Part shown: in pieces, positions 16,567-25,620 of the stretch | Position numbering within the stretch: position 1 is the stretch's first letter | Layout of the letters: every line of letters begins with the position of its first letter | NCBI GenBank assembly: GCA_016235025.1 | Contig: JACRMV010000004.1 | Location: forward strand, 310,001 to 374,000 | Length of the DNA: 64,000 nt | Source of the DNA: Rhodocyclales bacterium | Lineage (GTDB): Bacteria > Pseudomonadota > Gammaproteobacteria > Burkholderiales > Rhodocyclaceae | Direction: 5' to 3' | Translations under genes and position numbers: made by a program | The notes under the pieces: generated by a model | Told to the model about the DNA's origin: nothing | Databases searched by the model: none | What the model saw: only the letters and a program-made list of their open reading frames with translations

Positions 16567-17601
16567 ATGGAGCACCCTGTCATCCGCCACATCGCCACGC
16601 CTGCCGCCGCGCACTGGCTGCTCGCCGCACTCGCCGGCCTCGCCCTGCCATCCGCCCACGCCGCCTGCGGCACAGCCTTCTGCTCGGTCGATACCCACTG
16701 GGATGCCCAAGGAATCACGCACAGCGAAGGCCTCAGTCTCGACCTGCATTACTCTTGGGCGAAAGCTGACCGGCTGCGCGCCGGATCGACCCGGATCAGT
16801 GCCGAAGCGCCCAGTGCCAGTGGCGAAGAGCTGGAAGACAAACGCACCATCAATCAGCTTCTCAACGCCGATTTTGACTACGCGATCGATCGCCGCTGGA
16901 ACATCGGCGTCAACATTCCGCTGGTGATTCGCGACCACACGCATACGCTGGACTCAACCACCGGCACGCCCATCGAGCAACAGGCCAAATTCAGCCAGCT
17001 CGGCGACATCCGCGTCCTTGGCAAATATCGCTTTGAAAACGACAATCCCTTCTCTGGCAACGGCATCCGCTTCGGTCTCAAGCTGCCCACCGGCGCGATC
17101 AACAAGACCATGTCTCCGGCCGACCCGGCCGATCCGACCACTCCCTATGCGCTCGAACGCAGCGCCCAGCCGGGAAGCGGCAGCACCGACCTGATCCTTG
17201 GCGCCTACCATTTCAGCGGCACGCCGGGCAGCGCCCTCACCTGGTTCGTCAGCGGCGAGGCACAATCCGCCATTCGAACCCGCGACAACTACCGTCCGGG
17301 GAATAGCCTCAGCCTCAATCTCGGCTTGGGCTACGCCCTCTCCGGCACCACCAGCGCACTCCTGCAACTCAACGCCCAGCACCGCGCACGCGATACCGGC
17401 GCCAACGCCAATCCAGCCTCCGGCGGTCACTCCCTCAACCTCAGCCCCGGCCTGACGATGGCAGTGACACCCCAAGCCCAGGTCTACGGCTTCGTGCAAT
17501 TGCCGCTGCATCAGTATGTGAATACAGACCCGGCCACCCCCGGTTCTGGCCAGCTTACCGCCCCCTGGTCGCTGGCGCTGGGCGTCCGTTACCGCTTTTG
17601 A
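16567..17601 (+). CDS. Putative outer-membrane beta-barrel protein of the TonB locus
   Basis: Not a named family to me. 344 residues: signal peptide about 1-33 (AALAGLALPSAHA), a mature N-terminus with a Cys pair in ACGTAFCSVDTHWD, then alternating beta-strand sequence and a terminal aromatic residue (ALGVRYRF) as expected for a barrel recognised by the Bam machinery. First gene of a co-directional cluster with a TonB-dependent receptor, so it may channel or bind the same substrate. Confidence 0.6.
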   Translation: MEHPVIRHIATPAAAHWLLAALAGLALPSAHAACGTAFCSVDTHWDAQGITHSEGLSLDLHYSWAKADRLRAGSTRISAEAPSASGEELEDKRTINQLLNADFDYAIDRRWNIGVNIPLVIRDHTHTLDSTTGTPIEQQAKFSQLGDIRVLGKYRFENDNPFSGNGIRFGLKLPTGAINKTMSPADPADPTTPYALERSAQPGSGSTDLILGAYHFSGTPGSALTWFVSGEAQSAIRTRDNYRPGNSLSLNLGLGYALSGTTSALLQLNAQHRARDTGANANPASGGHSLNLSPGLTMAVTPQAQVYGFVQLPLHQYVNTDPATPGSGQLTAPWSLALGVRYRF

Positions 17602-17612
17602 ATCCCCCCGCC

Positions 17613-17810
17613 ATGCCGACCATATTTCGCGACCGCGCGCTGCCCCCGTGTGTGCTGGCGCTGCGCTTGGCCGATATCGCCGAAATCACCGATCTCACGG
17701 TCGAAACCGTGTGTCGCATGACCGCCGCTCTCGACATGGAGGGCGGCCTGCCGCACCGCACGCGGCAAAAACCGGGGCAAAGCCGCACTCCGCAGCCACT
17801 GGCGGCGTAA
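17613..17810 (+). pseudogene. Fragment resembling the C-terminal helix-turn-helix of a Crp/FNR regulator
   Basis: 65 codons. LRLADIAEITDLTVETVCRMTAALD lines up with the FNR recognition helix pattern (ADI-x-x-LGLT-x-ETVSR-x-x-x-x-L). The whole effector domain is absent, the glycine of the turn is replaced, and the tail after GGLP is unlike the family. It follows the barrel gene by 11 bp. It could be a gene remnant or a stand-alone HTH peptide. Confidence 0.45.
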
Positions 17811-17873
17811 CGGCCCTGCGCACAGCTTTCGCTGCATTTACTTGAAAACAAGAAACGCCAAAAGGAAACCGGC

Positions 17874-20249
17874 ATGTACCTGCCTATCACGCACTTGCAC
17901 CCCCGGCCTATCGCGCTGACCGTTGTCGCCATGCTCGCCGCGCCTGGCCTGTGCGTTGCCGCAGACACGCCAGAGACTGCTGCCGTTCTGCCTGAAATGG
18001 CAATCATGGCCGACAAACCGGCGCTTCCGGCCAATGTACCGAATACCGTCGAGAGTGTGACCAAAAAGCAGATCGACGAGAGTATCAACGCCGTGACGAC
18101 GGCCTCGGTGCTCCAATACCTGCCCAGCATGCATGTACGCGAGCGCTACATTGGCGACCGTAACGGCGTTCTGGTGATGCGGGTGAATAGCTCGATCGCC
18201 AGCGCACAAACCACGGTCTATGCCGATGGTCTGCTGCTGTCGAATTTCCTCAACAACAGCTTCAGCACCGCGCCGCGCTGGGGCATGGTGGCGCCCGAGG
18301 AAATCGAGCGCATCGACGTCATGTACGGCCCCTTCTCCGCGCTTTATCCCGGCAACTCGGCGGGCGGCGTGGTGAATATTGCCACCCGCATGCCGGAGAA
18401 ATTCGAGTTCCATGCCAAGGTCGATTACTTCACCCAGCATTTCAAGCAGTACAAGGCCGATGGAAATTTCGATGGCGACCACGGCAGTGTGTCGCTTGGC
18501 AACAAGATGGGCAATTGGTCATTCTGGGCTGCCCTCGATCATCTGGATAACCACGGCCAGCCACAGACGTTCGGCACCGCAACCAGAAAATCAGGAGCGG
18601 CAGCCGGCGCCGGAACCTTCACCGTTGTCAGCGGCGAAGTGCGCGACATCGATACCTCGGGCAATCCGCGCATCATCACCAGCACCACCGGCATGGATCA
18701 CACGGTGCAGGACAATGGCAAATTCAAGATCGCCTACGACATCACGCCGACGCTGCGTGCCAGCTACATCCTCGGCCTCTGGCAGAACAAGTCCGACACC
18801 ACGGTCGATCCCTACCTGAAAGATGCCGCCGGCAATTTTGTCTATGGCACCAGGACGGGCGCATCCCCGTTTCAGTACGTTCGCATCGGCGGCCTGGATT
18901 ACACCGTATCCACTGCCAGTCCGGCGTATAGCGAGAGCGAGCACTGGATGCATGGCCTCTCGCTCAAATCGGCGACCGGCGGCGCATGGGACTGGGAAGC
19001 GATTGCCAGCTATTACAACCAAGAAAAAGATATTTCGCGCACCGCCACCAACTTCGGCTACGACTCCGGCCTCGGCCCTGTCCGGCCGGGCGGAAACATT
19101 ACCCTGGCCGACGGCACCGGCTGGCGCAATCTCGATCTGCGCGGCGAGTGGCGGCCCGGCGGCGACCTGAAGAGCGCGCATCAGGTCAGCTTTGGCTACC
19201 ACCATGATCGTTACATCCTTGATTCGGATACCTACAGCATCGCCACAGACTGGCTCAACGGCGCACCTGGCACGCTGTCTACCAATTCGCGCGGCAAGAC
19301 CGAAACGCAAGCCTTGTATCTGCAGGATGCCTGGCAGTTTCATCCTGACTGGAAGCTGACCGCGGGCGGCCGCTTCGAGCGCTGGAAAGCATTCGACGGC
19401 AGCAACTACAATGCGGCCAACCTCGCTCCGAACGCGACAAACCAGGTTTATGCCGACCGCGCGCAGAGCAATTTCTCACCCAAGCTCTCGCTTGCGTTTC
19501 AGGCGGCTCCCGACTGGCTCTTGCGTGGCTCGCTGGGCAAGGCGTATCGCTATCCTACGGTCAGCGAGATGTTCCAGAGCATCAGCCTGCCTGGTAGCGT
19601 CAAGTTCAACGACCCGAACCTGAAGCCCGAGCATGTCCTGTCCAGCGAATTCACCGCTGAAAAATCGTTCGCCAATGCCCTCTGGCGCACCTCCCTGTTC
19701 TGGGAAGATAAACGCGATGCGCTGATCTCGCAGACCGATGTGACGGTTACACCGACCATCTCCAGCATCCAGAACGTCGACCGGGTGCGCACCCGCGGCC
19801 TCGAAACCTCCATGCAGGCGAACGATCTCTGGATTCGCGGGCTCGATCTTTCCGGCAGCATTACCTACACTGACTCATTCATTCTCAAGGATGCAAGAAA
19901 TCCCGGCCTCGAAGGCACCAAGCAGCCGCGCATCCCCGATTGGCGAGCGACGCTGGTCGGCATCTATCGTGCCTCCGATCGCCTTTCTTACAGCCTTGCG
20001 GCACGTTACAGCGGGCGCCAGCACAATGCATTGTTCAACACCACGACCCGGCAGTACAACGATATCAATCCCAACGTCTATGGCGCCGTCAGCAGTTACA
20101 CCGTGGTCGATGGCAAGGTCGTCTATAAGGTCGATAAACAATGGACAGCAGCGTTCGGCGTGAATAACCTGTTCAGTTACAAGTACTACGTCAATCCAAA
20201 CCCCTATCCGCAACGGACCTGGCTCGCCAGTCTGAAATTCGATTATTGA
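17874..20249 (+). CDS. TonB-dependent outer-membrane receptor
   Basis: Ligand-gated importer. 791 residues: signal peptide about 1-31 (ending CVAA), plug domain (VTKKQIDESINAVTTASVLQYLPSM; YADGLLLSNF; PEEIERIDVMYGPFSALYPGNSAGGVVNI), then a 22-strand barrel with the TonB-receptor motif FSPKLSLAFQAAPDWLLRGSLGKAYRYPTVSEMF and a terminal LASLKFDY. The ligand is unknown. The dedicated tonB-exbB-exbD genes 3' in the same direction supply energy. Confidence 0.9.
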   Translation: MYLPITHLHPRPIALTVVAMLAAPGLCVAADTPETAAVLPEMAIMADKPALPANVPNTVESVTKKQIDESINAVTTASVLQYLPSMHVRERYIGDRNGVLVMRVNSSIASAQTTVYADGLLLSNFLNNSFSTAPRWGMVAPEEIERIDVMYGPFSALYPGNSAGGVVNIATRMPEKFEFHAKVDYFTQHFKQYKADGNFDGDHGSVSLGNKMGNWSFWAALDHLDNHGQPQTFGTATRKSGAAAGAGTFTVVSGEVRDIDTSGNPRIITSTTGMDHTVQDNGKFKIAYDITPTLRASYILGLWQNKSDTTVDPYLKDAAGNFVYGTRTGASPFQYVRIGGLDYTVSTASPAYSESEHWMHGLSLKSATGGAWDWEAIASYYNQEKDISRTATNFGYDSGLGPVRPGGNITLADGTGWRNLDLRGEWRPGGDLKSAHQVSFGYHHDRYILDSDTYSIATDWLNGAPGTLSTNSRGKTETQALYLQDAWQFHPDWKLTAGGRFERWKAFDGSNYNAANLAPNATNQVYADRAQSNFSPKLSLAFQAAPDWLLRGSLGKAYRYPTVSEMFQSISLPGSVKFNDPNLKPEHVLSSEFTAEKSFANALWRTSLFWEDKRDALISQTDVTVTPTISSIQNVDRVRTRGLETSMQANDLWIRGLDLSGSITYTDSFILKDARNPGLEGTKQPRIPDWRATLVGIYRASDRLSYSLAARYSGRQHNALFNTTTRQYNDINPNVYGAVSSYTVVDGKVVYKVDKQWTAAFGVNNLFSYKYYVNPNPYPQRTWLASLKFDY

Positions 20250-20256
20250 CTGTGCC

Positions 20257-21459
20257 ATGAACGCATTCCGCACCGTGCTCCCGGTTTTTGGCATCGCGCT
20301 CGCCGCGATGGCCGGCCTGTCCTGTGCACAGCCCGGCGGCGCGTCACCGGCGCCGATGAAAACGGCGATGAAGCATGGCCCCGCGCTGGCTGCCGGTGCC
20401 GTGTTTGACGCCACCGGAGCGCTCCTGGCCGTGCATGTCGACAACGGCCATGTTGTGCTGCAACGCTCAACCGACGCGGGCGGCCACTGGTCGCCCGCGG
20501 TCAGGATCAACCCCGAACCCGAAACCATCGCCGCCGATGGTGACGGGGCGCCGAAGCTGGCACCGGGCCCGCAAGGTGAAATTTATGTCACCTGGACCCG
20601 GCCAATGGGCAAACCCTACAGCGGCGAAGTGCGGTTCTCCCGCTCGCTCGACGGCGGTATGAGCTTCTCGCCGCCGCTCACCGTGCACGCCGACCGCCAG
20701 GAAATCACCCACCGCTTCGATGCGCTGGCGGTTACCGGCAGCGGCCAGATTGTTGTCGCATGGATCGACAAGCGCGATCTGGAACAGGCCAAACAGTTGA
20801 ATGCCGAGTATCGCGGCGCGGCGGTGTACTTCGCCGTCTCCGACGACCGTGGCGCCAGTTTCCGCGGCGACTACAGGCTCGCCGACCACAGTTGCGAATG
20901 CTGCCGCCTCGCCTTGCGCGCCGATGGTACGCACGAGGTCATTGCCTTCTGGCGCCATGTCTTCGAACCCAACATCCGCGACCATGCGCTGGCGCGTTTC
21001 TCGACCGACGGCACGGTGAAGGAATTCCGCCGCGCCACCTTCGATGGCTGGCCGGTGGATGGCTGCCCGCATCACGGTCCGGCCATCGCCCGTGACGCCC
21101 GCGGCCAGCTGCATGCGGTATGGTTCACCGGCGCCGAAAGCCGGGTCGGCGTCTATTACGGACGCCTCGTCGAAGGCGCCGTCGAGGGTCAGCGAAAAGT
21201 CGGCGCTGGCGATACGGCGGCGCATGCCGATCTGGCGGCTGCCGGAACCCGCGTGGCCATCGCCTGGAAAGAATTCGACGGCCAGCAAACGCAACTGTTC
21301 GGCGAAATCTCCGAGGATGGCGGTGCACACTGGCGGCGCATTGCCCTGGCGCACACCAGCGGCCCCTCCGACCACCCACGCCTGCTGGTAAAGGAAACGG
21401 ATTTTTATGTGCTGTGGAATACGGAGAACGAACCGATGCGCGTAGTGGCCCTGAAATGA
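20257..21459 (+). CDS. Exported sialidase-like beta-propeller protein with CECC and CPHHG motifs
   Basis: 400 residues: a signal peptide around 1-25 ending near a lipobox-like LSCA, then BNR/Asp-box-like repeats (RSTDAGGHWSP, RSLDGGMSFSP, SDDRGASF, SEDGGAHW) of a sialidase-type propeller. Unusual residues are DHSCECCRL (C213, C215, C216) and DGCPHHGP (C270, H272, H273), which look like a metal site rather than a sialidase active site. Seven bases follow the receptor gene and it overlaps the TlpA-like gene by ATGA, so it probably serves the same uptake system. A dispersed-repeat copy encodes KVGAGDTA near residue 314. Confidence 0.7.
   Translation: MNAFRTVLPVFGIALAAMAGLSCAQPGGASPAPMKTAMKHGPALAAGAVFDATGALLAVHVDNGHVVLQRSTDAGGHWSPAVRINPEPETIAADGDGAPKLAPGPQGEIYVTWTRPMGKPYSGEVRFSRSLDGGMSFSPPLTVHADRQEITHRFDALAVTGSGQIVVAWIDKRDLEQAKQLNAEYRGAAVYFAVSDDRGASFRGDYRLADHSCECCRLALRADGTHEVIAFWRHVFEPNIRDHALARFSTDGTVKEFRRATFDGWPVDGCPHHGPAIARDARGQLHAVWFTGAESRVGVYYGRLVEGAVEGQRKVGAGDTAAHADLAAAGTRVAIAWKEFDGQQTQLFGEISEDGGAHWRRIALAHTSGPSDHPRLLVKETDFYVLWNTENEPMRVVALK
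21195..21219 (+). repeat. Dispersed 25-bp element, copy 6 (in propeller gene)
   Basis: AAAAGTCGGCGCTGG followed by CGATACGGCG, a consensus copy; KVGAGDTA in the host protein. Confidence 0.85.
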
Positions 21460-21956
21460 AACACTGCCTTGCTTCGCTTCTCGCCTGCGGCCTGATGGTC
21501 ATGACGCCGCTTGCCGCCGCTGTCGAACTCAAACCCTTCGACGAGAACAGCCTGGCCGCACTGAAAAAGGAACAGGCCGGCCGGCCCTTCGTGGTCGGCC
21601 TGTGGTCGGTGAGCTGCGTCCCCTGCCGCGAGGAGCTGCGCCTGTGGAGCGAATGGAGCCGGCGTTATCCGGCGGTGAAGGTGGTGCTGGTCAGCATCGA
21701 CCCGCCCGCAGAGCATGCCGCAGCGGAACACATGGCCGCGCGTTATGCCGGCGCGAACGCCGACCTGCGCGCCTTCGCCAGTGACTATGCCGAACGCCTG
21801 CGCTGGTCGCTCGATCCGGCCTGGCATGGCGAGGTGCCGCGCACCTATTTCTTTGACGCGGCGCATCGCGCCGAAGCAAAAAGCGGACTGGTCGATACGG
21901 CGTTCGTCGAGGACTGGCTAAGAAGCAATTCGCACACACAGAAAAGGGCTCGCTGA
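21456..21956 (+). CDS. TlpA-like periplasmic thioredoxin
   Basis: Periplasmic thiol-disulfide protein. 166 residues from the ATG overlapping the previous stop: signal peptide 1-22 (CGLMVMTPLAAA), thioredoxin fold with GLWSVSCVPCREELRLWSEW (CVPC active site) and the cis-Pro region GEVPRTYFFDA. Placed between the Cys-rich propeller protein and tonB, so it may keep the CECC/CPHHG cysteines reduced; that link is inference. Confidence 0.82.
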   Translation: MKHCLASLLACGLMVMTPLAAAVELKPFDENSLAALKKEQAGRPFVVGLWSVSCVPCREELRLWSEWSRRYPAVKVVLVSIDPPAEHAAAEHMAARYAGANADLRAFASDYAERLRWSLDPAWHGEVPRTYFFDAAHRAEAKSGLVDTAFVEDWLRSNSHTQKRAR

Positions 21957-21959
21957 GTC

Positions 21960-22601
21960 ATGTCCGATCCATCCTTCGACTTCTCGCCGCACGAGCGCCG
22001 CTGGCCGGGGATCGTCTTCGTCGTTCTGCTCCATGCGGCGGCGCTGTGGAGCCTGTGGCAATACGAGATCATTCCCACGCCGCAGGAGTTGGCGTCCACG
22101 CTGTTCGTGAGCTTCATCGCCCCGCCGGCGCCCAAGCCGGACGAACCCAAACCGCTGCCACCGCAGCCGCGACCGGTGGAAAAACCGCGCGACCCGCATC
22201 CGCATCTGGTGACCCAGGCGCCGGCGGTGGCGCCGACCGACTATGTCGCTCCGCCGCAGCCGGAGCCGGCGCCGGTCGCCGCGCCGGTCTCGCCCATCGT
22301 CGCCGTGCCGGTAAGCCTCGGCTCCGAGCTTTCGCTGGCCTGCCCGCAACGCACACCGCCGGCCTATCCGCCGTTTTCACGGCGACTGGGCGAGACCGGC
22401 GTGGTCGTCCTGCGCGTCGAGCTCGACGAACAGGGCCGTGTCGCCGCCGCGCAGGTGAAGACCTCCAGCGGCCATTCCCGGCTCGACGAAGCGGCGCTGG
22501 CTGCTGTCAAAACCTGGCGCTGCACCCCCGCCACGCGCAACGGCCAGCCGGTGCGCGCCATCGCCCTGCAACCCTTCAATTTCATCCTGCAAGGAAACTG
22601 A
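21960..22601 (+). CDS. tonB: Energy transducer TonB
   Basis: Couples the inner-membrane proton gradient to the receptor. 213 residues: a short cytoplasmic N-terminus, membrane anchor about 16-34 (IVFVVLLHAAALWSLW), a Pro/Lys-rich periplasmic spacer about 50-115 (PKPDEPKPLPPQPRPVEKP), and the C-terminal TonB domain with the YPPFSRRLGETGVVVLRVELDEQGRV-type motif and SGHSRLDEAALAAVKTWR. Dedicated to this locus by position. Confidence 0.93.
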   Translation: MSDPSFDFSPHERRWPGIVFVVLLHAAALWSLWQYEIIPTPQELASTLFVSFIAPPAPKPDEPKPLPPQPRPVEKPRDPHPHLVTQAPAVAPTDYVAPPQPEPAPVAAPVSPIVAVPVSLGSELSLACPQRTPPAYPPFSRRLGETGVVVLRVELDEQGRVAAAQVKTSSGHSRLDEAALAAVKTWRCTPATRNGQPVRAIALQPFNFILQGN

Positions 22602-22604
22602 TCC

Positions 22605-23303
22605 ATGGAACAAACCGCTGCTACCGGCCTGGGCTTTGCCCATTTTCTGACCCATACCGACGGTGTCGGCAAACTGGTATTACTGATCCTGCTGACACTT
22701 TCGGTGGCAAGCTGGTACCTGATCGTTACCCGCGCGCTGGCATTCATGCAGGCCAGACGCCGCGCCGCGGCATTTCTGGAGAATTTCTGGAATGCAAAAT
22801 CACTGGCCGACGTTGAAGTGCTGCTGAAGACGCAGGCCCCCGACAATGCCTTTGCCGAACTCGCACGGCAGGGTCTGCAAGCCAAGCAGGAGCTTGAAGC
22901 CGGCGGCGCACAGAAACTCACAGCCGCCGGAGGGCTCAACGACTATCTCACCCGGGTGCTGCGCAACGGCCTCGATCTTGAATCCGCGCGCAGCGAATTC
23001 GGCCTCACCATACTTGCCACGGCGGGTTCGGCTTCGCCCTATGTCGGGTTGTTTGGCACGGTGTGGGGCATTTACCACGCCCTGGTGCAGATCGGCATGA
23101 GCGGCCAGGGTACGCTGGACAAGGTGGCCGGCCCGGTGGGCGAGGCGCTGATCATGACCGCCCTCGGTCTCGCCGTGGCGATTCCCGCCGTGCTCGCCTA
23201 CAACGCCTTCAACCGCCGCAACCGCATGTGGCTGGCGCGGCTCGATGCCTTCGCCCACGACCTGCTGACCCTCGCCACCCTCGGCGCCCACGCCCCGCGC
23301 TGA
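22605..23303 (+). CDS. exbB: Biopolymer transport protein ExbB
   Basis: Proton-channel subunit that energises TonB. 232 residues with three membrane segments: about 22-42, 145-165 with the conserved TAGSASPYVGLFGTVWGIYHAL, and 185-205 (GEALIMTALGLAVAIPAVLAYN). AAGGAAAC precedes the ATG. Three bases behind tonB and 13 bp ahead of exbD. Confidence 0.94.
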   Translation: MEQTAATGLGFAHFLTHTDGVGKLVLLILLTLSVASWYLIVTRALAFMQARRRAAAFLENFWNAKSLADVEVLLKTQAPDNAFAELARQGLQAKQELEAGGAQKLTAAGGLNDYLTRVLRNGLDLESARSEFGLTILATAGSASPYVGLFGTVWGIYHALVQIGMSGQGTLDKVAGPVGEALIMTALGLAVAIPAVLAYNAFNRRNRMWLARLDAFAHDLLTLATLGAHAPR

Positions 23304-23316
23304 AAGGAACCACACC

Positions 23317-23739
23317 ATGGCCATCGGAAATTTTGGCGCCCGTAACCACCAGGCGCCGCTGGCGGAAATGAATGTGGTGCCGCTGGTCGACGTGATGCTG
23401 GTGCTGCTGGTGATTTTCATCGTCACCACGCCGCTGCTCACCCACGCCGTGAAGATCGACCTGCCCAAGGCCTCCTCCAGCGCCAATGTCACCAAACCGG
23501 AACACATCGAATTCGGCATCCGAGAAAATGGCGAATTGTTCTGGGCCGGCGAAGCGGTGACGCTCGAGCAGCTGCCGGCGCGCTTCGCCGCTGCCGCAGC
23601 GGTGCAGCCGCAACCCGAACTGCATATCCGCGCCGACCGCGACGTGCGTTACGAAAAAGTGGCGCGGGTCATGTCGCTCGCGGCCAAGGCCGGCCTGGTG
23701 CGGATCGGCTTCGTCACCGATCCGTCCGTAACGCAATAA
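23317..23739 (+). CDS. exbD: Biopolymer transport protein ExbD
   Basis: Second subunit of the TonB motor. 140 residues: APLAEMNVVPLVDVMLVLLVIFIV with the membrane Asp that carries protons, then a periplasmic domain ending RIGFVTDPS. The TAA stop (23737-23739) already shares its last two bases with a copy of the dispersed element. Last gene of the TonB cluster. Confidence 0.94.
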   Translation: MAIGNFGARNHQAPLAEMNVVPLVDVMLVLLVIFIVTTPLLTHAVKIDLPKASSSANVTKPEHIEFGIRENGELFWAGEAVTLEQLPARFAAAAAVQPQPELHIRADRDVRYEKVARVMSLAAKAGLVRIGFVTDPSVTQ

Positions 23740-23762
23740 AAGTCGGCGCTGACGATACGGCG
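23738..23762 (+). repeat. Dispersed 25-bp element, copy 7 (at exbD stop)
   Basis: AAAAGTCGGCGCTGA followed by CGATACGGCG. The first two A bases are part of the exbD TAA codon. Lies between two convergent genes. Confidence 0.85.
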
Positions 23763-23784
23763 CACGACGGATAAACCGGGCGCT

Positions 23785-24081
23785 TCAGTCCGTTATCTCG
23801 ATATCGGCGTCGCAGCCGGCGCCGGCGGCAATCCAGCGCGCAAAGCGGCGGCCGGCCCAGGCATTGAGGCGTGCCGGCAGCCAGCGCAGATAGCGCGCTG
23901 GCTGCCGCACCATGCCGCAAACATAACGATGTGCGGCGCCATCCCATTCCAGCGCGCGGCAGCGGCCGCGCCACGACCCCAGCCAGAGCCGGCCGACCGG
24001 ACAGGGCTCCAGCAGGCAGCAGGCGCCGCAGCCCGTGCAAGGCACACCCAAAGCCGGCTTGGGCGGGGCGGCGTGCTGCAT
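23785..24081 (-). CDS. YkgJ-like cysteine-cluster protein
   Basis: Probable metal-binding protein of the YkgJ/zinc-iron chelating type. 98 residues with CTGCGACCLLEPCPVG near 15-29 (five cysteines) and further cysteines in GRCRALEWDGAAHRYVCGM. The C-terminal half is Arg/Ala-rich. Function unknown. Converges with exbD. Confidence 0.8.
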   Translation of the reverse strand: MQHAAPPKPALGVPCTGCGACCLLEPCPVGRLWLGSWRGRCRALEWDGAAHRYVCGMVRQPARYLRWLPARLNAWAGRRFARWIAAGAGCDADIEITD

Positions 24082-24385
24082 TTCGCGCAGGACATGGGTT
24101 TGCGGTTTCAGCGTGATGTCTCCGGCTTCACCGCGCCGGGCGTCGCGGACTTTTGCCGCCGCCAGAGGGAACGGTAACGAAAAAAAACGGCTGGCGCGGG
24201 GGCGTCAGCCGTAAGGAGCCACAAGGGGTTACTGCGGGGGTTACTACGCTGCGAATGATGGACGATATTCGTAACCGGCGCAATGCGGCATATCGCCGCA
24301 CCGGGCAGGTGAATTCCGATGCCACTTTCATGCGCGCCCGCATCGGGTGGAACGTGGCATCGCCTGCCATGCGCTTCACGCGGAT
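24082..24385. other. Intergenic stretch of about 300 bp
   Basis: Contains the terminator for the HD-domain gene at 24180-24212. The open frames here (for example minus 24128-24379) run through that terminator and have no recognisable homology, so I call no gene. Confidence 0.5.
24180..24212 (-). terminator. Intrinsic terminator for the HD/HD-GYP gene
   Basis: ACGGCTG (24187-24193) and CAGCCGT (24206-24212) form a perfect 7-bp stem with a 12-base GC-rich loop. On the minus strand it is followed by eight T residues. It lies about 175 bp behind the minus-strand gene ending at 24386. Confidence 0.75.
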
Positions 24386-25609
24386 TCACCCGGCCTCCCC
24401 TTCGGCGGCCCTGCGGCATTCCTCGGGGTGCAGCGCGACCAGATCGACGATGGCGCCATCGACTTCACCCGCGGCCTGCATCGTGCGCAGCAGCGCCAGA
24501 ATCTTCGGCACGGGCATCGGCGCCCGGTACGGGCGGCGCTGGGCCAGGGCCTGGAAGATGTCGGCCACCTTGATGATGCGCGCCTCGTGGGGAATCTCTC
24601 CGGCCTGGAGATGGAAGGGGTAGCCGCTGCCGTTGAGAGACTCATGATGCTCCGCCGCCCACAGCGCCAGCTCCTCGAATCCTCCGATCCGGCGCAGGAT
24701 CTGGTAGGTCGCAAAACTGTGTTTCTTCATGACCGAGCGGTTCTCCGGCGAGAATATGGCAGAGCTGTCCAGCAGCTCGTCAGGCACCTGGAGTTTGCCT
24801 ATGTCATGCATCAGGGCCGCGATCTCCAGCTTCTCGAGACGCTCTCCGGTCACCCCGGACTGCTCTCCGAGGAAGCGCGCCAGCCGGGCGACGCCCAGCG
24901 AATGCTCGGCGGTGAAGTGGGATTTCGCATCGACGATGCGGGCGATGAGAAAGGCGAACTGCTTCAATTCCTCCAGCGTGCCTGGGCGGATCACACCGGA
25001 CGCATTCATGTCCGCGACATATTGAGGGATGTAGGCCGGATCCAGCAGCAGCCAGAACGCTTCCGGGGCGGATGCTGCAAGAAACGCATCCACCAGATCG
25101 GGCGCAAAGAACTGGTCGCGGTAGCGACTGATCACATCCCGGATTTCGCCGGCATGCAGCAGCAGCGACTCGTCCTGATAGTAGCGGGCGGCCAGCGCAT
25201 CCACCCGGTCTACCAGGTGGATGAGGTTGGCGTGGTGCGCGATGCGTGGTTCGATCCGGAGCCCTGCCATGTGTTCCCAATGGGTGTGGTGGTAGCGGAC
25301 AATCGGCGCCAGATGGGCCAGCGGCGCGAAGTCCCGGAGCAATCCATAGCCTTTCTCGCAATGGAGATTCGATCCCTCCCAGTCGAGCTCATTGACCAGC
25401 CGGTGGTGCTCCCGGGTGGATGAAACGCCGCAGTCATGCAACAGGCCAGCGTCGAACAGCTGCCGCCGGGTTTCCTCATCCCAGCCGAGGGTTCTGGCAC
25501 ATTCAACCGCCATCATACCCACGCGCCGACCGTGAAAGACATCATTAACTCCGACCAGGTCCACGGCACTGGAAAGTGTGAGCACCATTTGCTGAACGTT
25601 GATTTGCAT
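24386..25609 (-). CDS. Tandem HD / HD-GYP domain protein (probable cyclic-di-GMP phosphodiesterase)
   Basis: 407 residues with two HD-type domains. The N-terminal one has FHGRRVGMMAVECAR and LLHDCGVSSTREH. The C-terminal one has LMHDIGKLQVPDELL (H268, D269), MKKHSFATYQILRRI, AAEHHESLNGSGYPFHL (N326 to P331) and RIIKVADIFQALAQRRPYR, the HD-GYP signature. The residues for a binuclear metal site look complete in the second domain. AGGAG lies close to the ATG. Monocistronic, with its own terminator. Confidence 0.85.
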   Translation of the reverse strand: MQINVQQMVLTLSSAVDLVGVNDVFHGRRVGMMAVECARTLGWDEETRRQLFDAGLLHDCGVSSTREHHRLVNELDWEGSNLHCEKGYGLLRDFAPLAHLAPIVRYHHTHWEHMAGLRIEPRIAHHANLIHLVDRVDALAARYYQDESLLLHAGEIRDVISRYRDQFFAPDLVDAFLAASAPEAFWLLLDPAYIPQYVADMNASGVIRPGTLEELKQFAFLIARIVDAKSHFTAEHSLGVARLARFLGEQSGVTGERLEKLEIAALMHDIGKLQVPDELLDSSAIFSPENRSVMKKHSFATYQILRRIGGFEELALWAAEHHESLNGSGYPFHLQAGEIPHEARIIKVADIFQALAQRRPYRAPMPVPKILALLRTMQAAGEVDGAIVDLVALHPEECRRAAEGEAG

Positions 25610-25620
25610 GACAGTCTCCT

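Noticed and set aside
24128-24379. 83-codon minus-strand frame between ykgJ-like and HD genes
   Set aside because: Runs through a strong intrinsic terminator, has no homology and unusual composition.
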